Part shown: positions 45,796 through 55,172 of the stretch, piece by piece
How the letters are laid out: each line of letters begins with the position of its first letter
How positions within the stretch are numbered: the stretch's first letter is position 1
From: Marinobacter halodurans
GTDB taxonomy: Bacteria > Pseudomonadota > Gammaproteobacteria > Pseudomonadales > Oleiphilaceae
Direction: 5' to 3'
Assembly: GCF_004327985.1 (NCBI RefSeq)
Contig: NZ_SJDL01000013.1
Span: forward strand, 47,254 to 111,253
DNA length: 64,000 bases
Notes under the pieces: generated by a model
What the model was told of the DNA's origin: nothing
Databases searched by the model: none
Seen by the model: only the letters and a program-made list of their open reading frames with translations
Position numbers and translations under genes: made by a program

Positions 45796-48700
45796 GGGCC
45801 TCCGGGTGTGGCGTGATGGCGGTGTCAGCTTCGACGATGAGATCGGCGGCGCTCCAGACGCTCTCGCCCCCGTTGACCGTCCCGAACGCAATTGGGTAAC
45901 CGGAGGTGGGTGTCAGACCACTGTCGGTGAGGTTCGTCGCCGTGGCCGTGGCGCTGTTCACGCCCAGCCCCAGGTTGCGCAGCTGTACCTGGTAACGGTA
46001 CTGGCTCGTACCGCCGCCCAGGTCGGTTTGGCCCTGCAGGGCGAAGCCGCACAGGAACAGGCTCTGATCCGTAGGCTCGTTGTCCCGGTTGGTGATCGGC
46101 GCGTCCGGCGTCACGATGCCGTTGAAGCGGATGTCGTCGCTCACCGCCGGGGCGATTTGCAGGTAGTAAGGGCTGTCGCCGTCGACGTCGCAGTCGTCCA
46201 CGCCGGCCACGCGGACCGTCTGGGGTGTGGACCAGTTGTCCGGGGTGAACTCCAGGTAGGCCGGGTCGTTCAGCAGGATGCCTTCGCCGCTGTCGGAGAC
46301 CGACAGGTTGAGCAACACGGTGGTGCCCTGCTCCGGGGCGTGGTCCAGGGCCACCTGGAAGGTGGCGTCCTGGGTGCCCTGTTCGTTGGTGATGGCGTCG
46401 CCGTCGGCGGTGACGGTGACCGCCACTTCCGGGGCCAGCTTGCGCACGATGCAGCAGTTCTCGACCGTCACCGGGGTGGTGCCGTCGTCGATGACCGCCT
46501 TGAGCACGTAGTCCCCGACGGGCATCAGGCTGAGGTTCCAGTCGAAGCGGTCGGCTTCGCCGTCGGGGTCCTCCTCTATCCCGTCGGCGATCAGGGTGTC
46601 GTTGGCGTAGAGGCGGATGCTGGCGTTGCTGTCCGGGTCCTGGTCCACCCACTGGACGGGGATGCTGCCGCCGTAGACGGCGATGGACTCACTGGGCGTG
46701 ACGAAGCTGAACGTGGGGGCGTCGTCGATCCCGTCCTTGTTGGTAAAGAACCGGTGCTCGCCGCTCCAGGCACTGCCGGCGCCCTTGGCGTCGACGGTAC
46801 GCGCCCGCCAGTAGTACGTCTGGTGGTTGGCCACGGCCGCCGGTACAGTCCACTCGGTGGTGGCGCTGTTGACCTGCTGGATCCGGTCGCTGAGGCCCGC
46901 ATCGCTGTAGAGCTCGAAGGTGTAGGTGACGGTGTCGCCGTCCGGGTCGGTGACCGGATGCACCGATAGGGTCGGGGTCAGCACTTCCACCCAGGCGGTG
47001 TCGGCCGGGTTGGCCAGGGTTGGGGTCTCCGGCGGTCGGTTGTCGCTCTTGACCTGGAACTGGCCGGTGGTCCAGGCGCTCTCGGCGCTGCCGTCGGACG
47101 CCTTGGCGCGCCAGTAGTAGGTCTGGCCCTTGACCAGACCGGAGACGGACCAGCTCGTGGTTGTGGTGCCTTCCTCGACCGTGCCCGAGGTCTGCAGGGC
47201 GGCGCTGTCGAAGGTGTTGACGGTGTCGAGCTGGAAGGCGTAGGTGACGCCCTGGCGCTCGGGGTCCTGGCTGTTCTCGACGGTCAGATCGGTGGCCGTG
47301 TCCGGGATCACGGCGTTGACGGCCGGGGCCACGAGGGCCGGCGCCGGCGGGGCCAGGTTGGAGGTGGAGACGATAAAGCTGGCCGGCTCGCCCACGGTGG
47401 TGGCGCCATGCTCGTCGGTGGCGATGGCGATCCAGTAGTACAGCTGGCCGTTGAGCAGCGGCGTGGAGACGGTCCACTGGGTCTGGCCCTGACCGCCCTG
47501 CGCGAGGCCGGCGACCCGGGCGACCGGGTTGCTGAAGGTCGTGTCGGTCTCGTCGTACACCTCAAAGGTGTAGGTGATGGCGTCCTCGTCGATGTCGGCG
47601 CTGTTGTTGACCACCAGCGTCGGGGTCTCGGTGTCCACCAGGGTCTGGTTGGCCGGCTTGCTGAGGGTGAAGGCCGCGGGAGCGTCGTTCTGGGTGTTGA
47701 CGAAGAAGCGACCGTCCACCCACTCGCTGGCGCCGCTTGCGGTGCGGGCGTTGACCCGCCAGTAGTAACGCTGGTTGTCCTGCAGGGTGGCGCCCCCCAG
47801 GGTGCTGCTGTCGAGCACGACTTCGGTGGTGTCCACGCCTTCGGCCACGGAGCCGATCTCGGCCACCGGCTGGGTCAGGCTCTCGTTGCTGTAGAGTTCG
47901 AAGGTGTAGGTGACATTGCCCCGGGCGCTGTTGTCGCCGTTGACCACCCGCAGGGTGGGCGTCAGCGAGGTGACTTCGGCGCCGTAGGCTGGTATATCCA
48001 ACTGCGGCGCCGCCGGGGCGGCTTCCTTGACGGTCGGGTCGCTGTCCCGGTTGAACTCTTCCAGGTCGGTGACGCCGTCACCGTCGGTGTCTTCGGTGCC
48101 GTCGTGGGACAGGTCACCAAAGTGCTCCCGCTCCCAGTCGTCGTTCATGCCGTCGCCGTCGGTGTCGTCGTTGGGGAAGACAACGACCTCGGCGGCGCGG
48201 GAGGCGGTCAGTTCGCCATCGCTGGCCATGAACTGGAGCGTGTAGCTGCCGGCCTGGCCAACGGCCGGGAACCAGCTGAACACGCCCTCGCCGTTGCCCT
48301 TGTCCTGGAAGCTGGCGCCGGCCGGCAATCCCGTGGCGGACAGCGCCGGAACGGCGCCGTCGGGATCGCTGGCCTGGACCAGGAAGCCCACCTGGCCGGT
48401 CTCGTAGGTGGTGTAGTTGGCGATGTACTGCAGCACCGGCGGGGCATTGACCTGGGCCTGGCCGCCGAACGTGAGCGTGTAGCTCTCCGCGGCGGCGGTG
48501 TCGAAGAGGTTGAGATAATGATCGAAGTGGATCTTGTCGTCCTGCAGGGTCTTGGACAGCCAGTAGTTGGCCGGATCCAGGGCGCTGCCATCCGCGCGAG
48601 TGACGGCGCTGAGCACCTGGTCGCCCTGGTACGGGTCGGCCAGCTTGATGTGCACGGCCCCGCCGGGCGGGGTGACGGTCAGGGTGCGGTTGATACCGTT

Positions 48701-49822
48701 GCCCGAGTCACTGCCGCCGCCCAGGCTGCCGTCGATGCGGGTGACGGCCAGGCAGTCGGTGCAGTTGAGCAGGTCCAGGCCGGTGTGCTCGGACTCGTAC
48801 AGCAGCGTGGTGGCGCCGTCGAGCGCCAGGAAGTCGCGCACGTGGTCACGCCCGGGCAGGTCCACCCGCACGTCGTGCAGCAGGAAATGGGTGTTCACCG
48901 CGTCGACCAGGGAGGTCAGTTCCCCGCCGTACTCGTCGGCGTGGGTAAAGCGGGCGTCGAAGTCGGTGAACTTGCCCGTCAGCGAGGTCTCCATGATCCA
49001 GCGGCCGGTGGTGTTGCTGTGGGACGGGATGTCGCCAAAGTCGGTCAGCAGGGTCTTCTGGGCCGGGGCGTCGTCGACGAAGCTGCCGGTGATCAGGAAG
49101 TCCACCAGCAGGTTGTGTTCGTTCTCGATGATCTTGGGCTGGGCAGACTGGATCTTGACCGCATGGGCGGTGCCGCTGCCGGTGTTGGCCACCCGCACCC
49201 CCAGGTTATACGGTTCGACCGGCTCGACCTCGTCGGTGAACGGGTTGTCGCCGTTAACCTCGTTGGGCAGGAAGTAGTCCAGGGTCAGGTTCGGCTGGGG
49301 CTTGACGACGATGGTGTCCGGCGCCACCTCGATGGTCTGGCTCTCGCCGCCGTAGGTGAAGGACAGGGTCGCGCCGACGTAGTAAAGCTGCCCTTCACTA
49401 CCCTCGCCGCCGGCGCCGACGGTGGGCACGATCAGCCAGCGCAGCTCGGCCACCTCGGCCGGGTCGATCTGGCCGTCGGTGATGGCGCCGTTATCGCCCT
49501 GCGTCACGGAAGCGATGTGCTGGGAGGCGTCCAGGTCGATAAAGAAGGCGGCCGACTCGTTGCTGGAATCCGACGAAGCCAGCACGCTGTTGCCGTCGCT
49601 GTCCTCGAACTGGATGTTGACCTTCACGTTCTCCAGCGCCATCGAGTCCAGACTGTTGGTGATGCGCATCGTGGCCTCGAAGGCCTGGCGTTCCAGGGTC
49701 AGCTCCTGCGCAATCTGGATCTTGACCACCGCGCACAGGGACTCTTCGGCGGCAGCGGCGTGAGCGGACAAAAGCACCATCCCTGTGAGCACCCAACCGC
49801 TCAACTTCAACATCCATTTCAT
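43391..49822 (-). CDS. Giant secreted multidomain protein with FnIII-like and beta-helix modules
   Basis: A 2,143-aa protein. Residues 1-25 are a signal peptide (MKWMLKLSGWVLTGMVLLSA, cleavage near AHAAAA). The N-terminal 460 residues are unassigned and include CARDB-like parts and a Cys pair (LNCTDCLAV). A He_PIG-like Ig domain follows, then thrombospondin type-3 calcium repeats around residues 551-590 (DTDGDGMNDDWE, DTDGDGVTDLEE). Four tandem modules of about 100 aa with YYWRA/YYWIA signatures cover about 604-1027, then a Calx-beta-like domain. Finally come two copies of a 400-aa unit made of an Ig-like domain plus a right-handed parallel beta-helix. No C-terminal anchor (PEP-CTERM, LPXTG) is visible. 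It is likely a surface or secreted adhesin or carrier, next to an RHS toxin. Confidence 0.85.
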   Translation of the reverse strand: MKWMLKLSGWVLTGMVLLSAHAAAAEESLCAVVKIQIAQELTLERQAFEATMRITNSLDSMALENVKVNIQFEDSDGNSVLASSDSSNESAAFFIDLDASQHIASVTQGDNGAITDGQIDPAEVAELRWLIVPTVGAGGEGSEGQLYYVGATLSFTYGGESQTIEVAPDTIVVKPQPNLTLDYFLPNEVNGDNPFTDEVEPVEPYNLGVRVANTGSGTAHAVKIQSAQPKIIENEHNLLVDFLITGSFVDDAPAQKTLLTDFGDIPSHSNTTGRWIMETSLTGKFTDFDARFTHADEYGGELTSLVDAVNTHFLLHDVRVDLPGRDHVRDFLALDGATTLLYESEHTGLDLLNCTDCLAVTRIDGSLGGGSDSGNGINRTLTVTPPGGAVHIKLADPYQGDQVLSAVTRADGSALDPANYWLSKTLQDDKIHFDHYLNLFDTAAAESYTLTFGGQAQVNAPPVLQYIANYTTYETGQVGFLVQASDPDGAVPALSATGLPAGASFQDKGNGEGVFSWFPAVGQAGSYTLQFMASDGELTASRAAEVVVFPNDDTDGDGMNDDWEREHFGDLSHDGTEDTDGDGVTDLEEFNRDSDPTVKEAAPAAPQLDIPAYGAEVTSLTPTLRVVNGDNSARGNVTYTFELYSNESLTQPVAEIGSVAEGVDTTEVVLDSSTLGGATLQDNQRYYWRVNARTASGASEWVDGRFFVNTQNDAPAAFTLSKPANQTLVDTETPTLVVNNSADIDEDAITYTFEVYDETDTTFSNPVARVAGLAQGGQGQTQWTVSTPLLNGQLYYWIAIATDEHGATTVGEPASFIVSTSNLAPPAPALVAPAVNAVIPDTATDLTVENSQDPERQGVTYAFQLDTVNTFDSAALQTSGTVEEGTTTTSWSVSGLVKGQTYYWRAKASDGSAESAWTTGQFQVKSDNRPPETPTLANPADTAWVEVLTPTLSVHPVTDPDGDTVTYTFELYSDAGLSDRIQQVNSATTEWTVPAAVANHQTYYWRARTVDAKGAGSAWSGEHRFFTNKDGIDDAPTFSFVTPSESIAVYGGSIPVQWVDQDPDSNASIRLYANDTLIADGIEEDPDGEADRFDWNLSLMPVGDYVLKAVIDDGTTPVTVENCCIVRKLAPEVAVTVTADGDAITNEQGTQDATFQVALDHAPEQGTTVLLNLSVSDSGEGILLNDPAYLEFTPDNWSTPQTVRVAGVDDCDVDGDSPYYLQIAPAVSDDIRFNGIVTPDAPITNRDNEPTDQSLFLCGFALQGQTDLGGGTSQYRYQVQLRNLGLGVNSATATATNLTDSGLTPTSGYPIAFGTVNGGESVWSAADLIVEADTAITPHPEALAWAIEASAPTVTSEPDYTAVEGQAYTYQIQASGREGDTFTYRLVDGPEGVTVDPQTGLVQWTPGADQQGTLAIVVEVVDQGGGVARQTIRVNVAPEDQPNAHVVIVDTNPDSGADYNSLAAAIAGESRDLTQPLIIRARATSGLADTAPVDIVAINPTAENRLTIIFEDGYLLDASVQKYGYAINLRESNVTLRGEGGRIRVSNSGNDFVDAIQVSGQAAGSIIRLESLRIEGDITGSPKSGAGLRLSDENATYIVRNNLVTGFGGSYQNAGVYVSGTAFIDNNTFVGNRYGLRIETSEATVRNNLSVDNSAVDYGSWGYTWTVTGNNISSDDTSPDPDFRSRTVEFVDADAGNYQLAPWDEAAVSQGVNLSSAGSYPFHVDALGNDRGNDWSVGAFSVGAVSNWPPFIDSLPVTQVDEEADYNYIVQASDHDNDILTYSLVQKPNGMSIDPGLGEITWTPTSDQVGEFPVELQVTDGKGGLAKQTFVIVVSPSGSGGARLVTVDTNPEADVDYHSLWEAMMGEPSAHDHPLLIRVRATSGVVDHEPVTIFHTLSTKEFPLTIVLEKGYRLDVSGVGDYPRALFIRAPFVHIKGEGGEIVIRNKGYNYAYGVDIDRQVSGSVITIDNLIIKGEMTLEPSSSTGISASDPNATYVLRNNIISGFTGSYTNHGIYIAGPAFVFNNTLIGNGYGLRVENRNTTVLNNLAIGNQFKDLTSWQDFWNVTGNNVSADGSSPDEDFRSRTVQFVDAPNGDYRLAPEDTAAQGQGVDLSAYPDFGFDFYATGEARVGNWDIGALPVSE

Positions 49823-49952
49823 TTAAATCCATTCCTATTCTGAAGCATTTTAAATGCAAACAATCCCAAACCTATGGCTTTTGAATGAAAACTTCCTAAA
49901 ACACTTAACAATTAATCCAAAGACCACAAATAAAATTGTGCCACTACACTCT

Positions 49953-50348
49953 CTATGTTTGATCGGCTAAGCGCAGCAGCCGATAATCAAAATCAACGAC
50001 TAATACAGCGCCTTCTTTGATTGCTTTTTTTATTTCACCTTCAAGAAACTCAGTCGGCTGGCCCGATGTTTCCAGAAACTGCTCAATTCGATTTAAATCA
50101 AATATCTCATAGTCTCCAACAGCCCTTCTAACATCGACCTCTAAGCCATCTTTTTTCCTTATAAATAGCAATCCAGATCCGTGCTTAAAAAAATGCCACT
50201 CGTCATCACCGACAGCAATTAGTCCACTTCTAGGAAAATCAAGTAAAAACTTAAGGTCACGGCAGTCAGGATAAGCTCTAAAGAAAGCAACTAACAAAGA
50301 GCTTTGTAAGACCAAAAAATCGTGTATTTGTTTGATCAAGTTACTCAT
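49953..50348 (-). CDS. Putative immunity protein paired with the RHS toxin
   Basis: A 131-aa acidic, soluble protein without a signal peptide. Its ATG (50346-50348) overlaps the end of the RHS gene by 8 nt, the usual immunity-gene position. The gene is visibly AT-richer than the flanking RHS and giant genes, like the toxin tip itself. Parts such as WHFFKHGSGLLFIRK recall the DUF6896 group found next to toxin genes, but I hold that loosely. It should bind and block the ParB-like C-terminal toxin in the cytoplasm of the producer. Function is inferred from position. Confidence 0.7.
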   Translation of the reverse strand: MSNLIKQIHDFLVLQSSLLVAFFRAYPDCRDLKFLLDFPRSGLIAVGDDEWHFFKHGSGLLFIRKKDGLEVDVRRAVGDYEIFDLNRIEQFLETSGQPTEFLEGEIKKAIKEGAVLVVDFDYRLLRLADQT

Positions 50349-53300
50349 AAAGCATAGCCTCTGCTGCTTCTCTTAATAATTGCTCCGCTTCTGCTTCGCT
50401 GGCCTTGTGAATGCGAATTGGAACTTCGTTGATCTTTTCTCTTGCCGCGGCCTGAGCCCGATGATGTCCATCAAGTATTATCTTCTTTCCTCCCCCTACA
50501 TCGGCAACGTCTATAGGTTCTTGGTTATACTCGCCCGCTTTGCGATATTTTTTTCGATAACTATTTACCCTTGACTCAGACATTTCTGCTGGAGTCTGTC
50601 TTCCAATAAGCTCTTTGGGATTAGCCGAATCGTTGTCGGGACAAGTATTATGAACCCAGACCGCCGCCTCACCCACGAAGTAACTGTGGTAATCCGCCAC
50701 ACTGAAGTTGTACGTCGGTGACGCCTTCTCCTCCTGTTCCAACGACACCACCCGCAGGGAGCCCCCGCCACGGGTTTCTACCTGATCACCCGGCTTGAGA
50801 TTCTCGACCCGCGTCCAGGACCGGCCGGCCAGCCAGAAGGGATGGTTCGGCGTCACGCGCACCACCGTTTCCGTGTCGTCGTCATCGGCGAGGGTCAGTC
50901 GGAGCACCGTATTCGGCGGGTTCTCCACCAGTGCCACCACCGGCTTGAGCGCCACGTCGCCGGTCACGTCCTGCTTGGCCCAGACCTGGTCGCCGACCTT
51001 AACCTCTTCGATCGGCTTGGCGCCCTCGGCGGTTTGCACCAGGGTGCCCGCCACGAAGCATTTGCAGGGGGACGACGCGCGCTTGGCCGCCGCCTGTTCT
51101 TTCAGTGCCCGCTGTTCGGCCCGGGCCGATCGTTTAGCCTTGAGCAGCCAGCCCAGCTTAGGCAAGCCTTTAAGGAGGAGGCCTCCAACACCGATCCCAG
51201 GGGTAAAGATCTCCCCAACACCGTGAGTGAACCGGTAGATCCCCGAGCAGTAGTCCACCCCCCCGTTGATCCCCAGTCTTTCCCGCACGCCCCGGGTGCC
51301 GCCGCCGATGCCCGGCACCCAGTCCGGTATAATGCCGGTAACGCCGTCCACCGTCCCCACCACACCATCAACAAACCCCTGCGGCAGGGGGATGGGATTG
51401 CCGTGCTCATCCTTCGGCGCGATCAGGTCGAACACCATGTCAGAGAAGCGACGACCTTGCAGCCCATAGGGATCGATGGCCATCAACGGACTGAGCCGCG
51501 CATAGGCATAGCGGTTCAACCCGCCACCCAACCCAAGCGGGTCCGCCTGGATATAACGGCCCAGCGCCGGGTCGTAGTCCCGCATGTAGTTGTGGTGCAG
51601 CCCCGTCTCGGCATCGTAGTACTGCCCGGACAGGCGCAGGTTGTTGGTGACTGTTTCCACCTCCGGATACGCCTGCCCGAAGGCGTCGTAGCGCGCTTTC
51701 CACACCACAGCGCCGTTGCCCTGGATCAGTGTCAGGGGCCGGCCCAGGTGGTCGGTCTGGTAGTAGTAGGTGTTCCCGCCCTGGCGCATGAACAGCGGAT
51801 CGGTCATCCAGGAACTGCCCGGCAGGTACTGGTACTCGCGGATCAGGCTGCCGTCGGCCCGGTACTCGGCCGACAGGCCGTTCATGGTGTACAGGAAGTA
51901 GGTGCGCACGCCCCCCACGTCCTTCCAGATCCGGTGGCCCAGCGGGTTATAGCCGTACTTGGCGATCACACCGCCGGCCCCGTCCTCGACCCGCACCAGG
52001 CGTTCGTCGGCGTTGTAGACGTATACCCGGTCCGGCGACTGGCCGGTCGGGTCGCTGCCCTGGCTGCGCAGGTTGCCGTTGGCGTCGTACTGGTAATAGG
52101 TGTCGCCCTGGCGGGTCAGCTGGTTGCCGTCGTTGTAGATCAGCGTGGTGGTGCCGTCGGTGCCCTCGGTGTGGCCGGTGCGGTTGCCGCTGGCGTCGTA
52201 GTCGAAGGTCTCGTCCCGGCGTTGCGGGTAGTCGGCTCCGGTCAGCCGGTTCAGGGTGTCGTAGGTGTACTGGTAGTCGCCGTGATCCGTCTGCTGGCTG
52301 GTGATGTTGCCCACCAGGTCGTAGCCGTAGGCGACCTCCATGAGCGCCGTCTGGGCCGGGTCCTGGAGGGTGTTGCTCGTCATGTGCATGACGCCGTTGT
52401 AGCGACGCTCGATGCGGGAGCCGCCCGGCAGGGTGATGGTCTGGGGCTGGGTCCACTGGTAGTCCCCGATGCCGATGGCCCCCACGTCGGGGATGGTGAC
52501 AGAGGCCGGCTGGCCGGCGGCGTTGTACCCGTACTGGTAGGTCACCCCTTCCGGTGTGGTGTAGCTGGTCAGGACGCCATCGGCGTTGTAGCCGTAGCTG
52601 AACGTCTTGGTGAAGGGGCCGTAATCGGTGGTCACGCTCGCCAACTGGCCCAGCTCGGTGTAGGTGTAGGTGGCGGCGGTCTCGCCGTCGTCGTAGCCGG
52701 CCACCAGGCCGAGATCGTTGTAGGTAAAGGCAACGGTTTTGGCCGGCGTGGTGTCGCCCGGGGCGGCGTAGACCTCGACGGCGGTGAGCTGGTCGGCGTC
52801 GTCGTAGGTGTAGACCCGTTTCTGGCCGTCGGGTGAGACGGTTTCCTTGAGGTTGCCGTTACCGTCGTAGGCGTATTCACGGCGCTGTTCGACGCCGTCC
52901 GCGCTGTAGATCTCAGCGGTCAGGAAGCCGTTGTTGTCGTATTCCATCCGGACGGCGCGGTTCTCCGGATCCTGGACCTGCACCAGGTTGTTGGCGTAGT
53001 CCCAGGTGAAGCGGGTGATCCCGCCGGCGGCATCGATCAGTTGGGTGACGCGGCCCAGTTCATCGTACCGGTATTCCACCGACCGGTTATCGGCGCTGAT
53101 CTTGCGGACCAGCTGGCCGAGGATGTCGTACTCGAAGCGCTGGGTAGAGCTGGTGCCATCGAACTGGGTGGTAATGGCACTGACCAGTTGCTGGTTGTTG
53201 TACTCGTAGGACTGGGTGAAGGTGGGGAACGTCGCCTTCTGCAGCACCAGTTTGTCGTAGGTGTAGGCGATGCGGTTGCCCGCCCCGTCCACGGTTTCCA

Positions 53301-55056
53301 GGGGCTGGCCCAGGGCGTTGTAGCGTTCACGGATTTTCTCGGTACCGGCCGAGGTGCCGGTCAGTTCCCGCCGGCTGGCGTCGTAGTGCCGTTGGGCCTG
53401 CTGGCCGAGGGCGTCCTCGACCTGTGTCCACTGGTCCCGGGCATCATGGCCGTAGGTGGTCTTGCTGTCGTTCGGGGCCACTTCGCTGATGCGGTTACCG
53501 ACCTTGTCGTAGCTGTAGCGGGTCACCCGGCCCAGCGGGTCGGTCTCCGTCAGCAGGTTGCCGGCTGCATCGTAGGTGTAGGTGTAGAGCGTGTCCCGCG
53601 GCGTGGTCATCGTCAGGACATTGCCCATGACGTCGTAGGTGTAGGTGGTCTCGTACCCCTCACCATCGACCCAGCGGATGCGGTTGCCCCGGTCATCGAA
53701 GTAGGACGCCCGTTCGATGCTCTGCCCGCCGGGCCCGCTGACGCGTACGGTGGTGCTGTCCTCGGTATGGGTGTAGTCGATATGGCGCTCGACGGCGGTG
53801 CCGATGGCCTGATCGCTGTCGATCAGGCGACCGGCATCATCGTAGGCGAACTGGAAGGTGGTCCCGGCCGGGTTGGTCAGTTGCGTGAGGTAGTCGTACT
53901 GGCTGCTGAACTGCCGGGTAGTGATCGCCCCGTCGGCGTATTCGGTTTTCAGGGGGTTGCCCCACCGGTCCTCGTGGGTGATGGTGGTGCGCCCGCTTTC
54001 ATCCACCTCGCGGCGGATCAGTTCCTTCCAGTTGTAATAGACGGTGTTGTACAGCTCCCCGTCGATGCTCATGGAGGAGACTTTCTTTTCCTCCGTCGCC
54101 GGCAGGGGCTGGCTGCCGGCGGCTGCGCCGATCTGGGCCTGGAGGTACAGACCCTGCGGATCGCCGTTCCAGGTTTTCTGTTCGGTGACGCTACCGTCTT
54201 CGCCCTTGACCGTGAAGTCGTAGTACTCGCTGCCGTTTTCCTCGACGTAGCCGTAATTGTAGACGGTGCTGGCCCCGTCGGGATGGACGATCTCGACCAC
54301 CCGGTCTTCGCTGTAGTTGTAGGTGGTGGCCTGGAGCTTGGGATCGATACGGCGGTAGAGCCGGCCCTTGTCGTCGTACTCGTAGGTCCAGTCGTAACCG
54401 AGCACGTCGGTCACGCCGGTGAGCCGTTCACCGGTGTAGTGGTAGGTCACCTCGCGACCGCTGTAGTCCGTGACCGTGGCCACGCGGGCGGAGTCGCCCA
54501 CGTAGCCCAGTGTCATCAGGGTCCGGTCCTGCTTGTCGCTGACAGTGGCGATCCGGCCATGGGCGTCCCGGCCAAGGACGTAATAGTTGTTCTCGGCATC
54601 ACCGTACCGTTGGACATGGCCGTTGGTGTCGTAGTCGATCCAGTCGCCCTGACGGTTGTGCCAGGTAAAGCCGTCGGTGGTCGCTTCCAGGTAGGTGCCC
54701 CGGTAGCCGAAGCGCGGTTGGCCGGTGACCCGCGGGAAGGTGGCGTCCTGCCGGCTGATGGCCGCCCATTTGTCATAGTGAGGGCCGGTTTCGTCGATCT
54801 CGCTCTCCGCCCCCTTGGACTGGAACGTCAGGTCTTGCCAACGCGCGTTCCAGATCCAGCCGGCCTCCGGGGTATAGACGCGCGTCTGGCGCACCGGTAC
54901 GCCTTTGGCCTGGACCCAGAGATCCATTTCCTGCAACCGGAACGCGCCGGTGTGGTAGGGCTGCTCTTCCATTCGGATGACGCCCGGTGTCGCCCAAGCC
55001 AAACTGGAGACGGCCAACCAGATCCCTACCGCAAGCGCGAACTGCAATCCCTTCAT
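50341..55056 (-). CDS. Secreted RHS/YD-repeat polymorphic toxin with HINT and ParB-like C-terminal domain
   Basis: 1,571 aa from ATG 55056. A Sec signal peptide covers residues 1-22 (MKGLQFALAVGIWLAVSS, then LAWA). Long YD repeats follow (YEYDDKGRLYR, YTYDVMGNVLT, YRYDELGRVTQ), which build the RHS shell. The RHS core ends in GRYIQADPLGL and IDPYGL (D1195). A pretoxin HINT domain runs from C1333 (CFVAGTLV) through TPNHPFW to VHN (H1469-N1470), probably releasing the tip. The last about 100 residues are a ParB/Srx-like nuclease-type domain with ILDGHHRAQAA (1527-1537). An ATG at 55173, coupled as TGATG to the upstream gene with GGAAGGGGG before it, would add 39 residues ahead of the signal. The tip is AT-rich, so it was probably swapped in recently. 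Confidence 0.9.
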   Translation of the reverse strand: MKGLQFALAVGIWLAVSSLAWATPGVIRMEEQPYHTGAFRLQEMDLWVQAKGVPVRQTRVYTPEAGWIWNARWQDLTFQSKGAESEIDETGPHYDKWAAISRQDATFPRVTGQPRFGYRGTYLEATTDGFTWHNRQGDWIDYDTNGHVQRYGDAENNYYVLGRDAHGRIATVSDKQDRTLMTLGYVGDSARVATVTDYSGREVTYHYTGERLTGVTDVLGYDWTYEYDDKGRLYRRIDPKLQATTYNYSEDRVVEIVHPDGASTVYNYGYVEENGSEYYDFTVKGEDGSVTEQKTWNGDPQGLYLQAQIGAAAGSQPLPATEEKKVSSMSIDGELYNTVYYNWKELIRREVDESGRTTITHEDRWGNPLKTEYADGAITTRQFSSQYDYLTQLTNPAGTTFQFAYDDAGRLIDSDQAIGTAVERHIDYTHTEDSTTVRVSGPGGQSIERASYFDDRGNRIRWVDGEGYETTYTYDVMGNVLTMTTPRDTLYTYTYDAAGNLLTETDPLGRVTRYSYDKVGNRISEVAPNDSKTTYGHDARDQWTQVEDALGQQAQRHYDASRRELTGTSAGTEKIRERYNALGQPLETVDGAGNRIAYTYDKLVLQKATFPTFTQSYEYNNQQLVSAITTQFDGTSSTQRFEYDILGQLVRKISADNRSVEYRYDELGRVTQLIDAAGGITRFTWDYANNLVQVQDPENRAVRMEYDNNGFLTAEIYSADGVEQRREYAYDGNGNLKETVSPDGQKRVYTYDDADQLTAVEVYAAPGDTTPAKTVAFTYNDLGLVAGYDDGETAATYTYTELGQLASVTTDYGPFTKTFSYGYNADGVLTSYTTPEGVTYQYGYNAAGQPASVTIPDVGAIGIGDYQWTQPQTITLPGGSRIERRYNGVMHMTSNTLQDPAQTALMEVAYGYDLVGNITSQQTDHGDYQYTYDTLNRLTGADYPQRRDETFDYDASGNRTGHTEGTDGTTTLIYNDGNQLTRQGDTYYQYDANGNLRSQGSDPTGQSPDRVYVYNADERLVRVEDGAGGVIAKYGYNPLGHRIWKDVGGVRTYFLYTMNGLSAEYRADGSLIREYQYLPGSSWMTDPLFMRQGGNTYYYQTDHLGRPLTLIQGNGAVVWKARYDAFGQAYPEVETVTNNLRLSGQYYDAETGLHHNYMRDYDPALGRYIQADPLGLGGGLNRYAYARLSPLMAIDPYGLQGRRFSDMVFDLIAPKDEHGNPIPLPQGFVDGVVGTVDGVTGIIPDWVPGIGGGTRGVRERLGINGGVDYCSGIYRFTHGVGEIFTPGIGVGGLLLKGLPKLGWLLKAKRSARAEQRALKEQAAAKRASSPCKCFVAGTLVQTAEGAKPIEEVKVGDQVWAKQDVTGDVALKPVVALVENPPNTVLRLTLADDDDTETVVRVTPNHPFWLAGRSWTRVENLKPGDQVETRGGGSLRVVSLEQEEKASPTYNFSVADYHSYFVGEAAVWVHNTCPDNDSANPKELIGRQTPAEMSESRVNSYRKKYRKAGEYNQEPIDVADVGGGKKIILDGHHRAQAAAREKINEVPIRIHKASEAEAEQLLREAAEAMLYE

Positions 55057-55172
55057 GATGCTTCCGTTACTGCTGTTGTCCTTAACGAGCCCGGCCGTGG
55101 CCGGGATCCCTGTGTTTTCCTGTGCCTTCCCGGCGGTCCGGGACGACACCTTCGTGCGGGTCGGGCGCCTCA

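Noticed and set aside
47408..49843. 811-codon open frame on the plus strand, antisense to the giant protein
   Set aside because: It mirrors the coding gene in a GC-rich region; the translation is low-complexity Gly/Val/Asp-rich without domains, and the opposite strand has clear FnIII-like modules and a signal peptide.
51500..54700. Regular short repeats in the RHS gene as a CRISPR array
   Set aside because: The periodicity is that of YD-repeat codons with divergent sequence, not identical repeats with unique spacers, and no cas gene is present.
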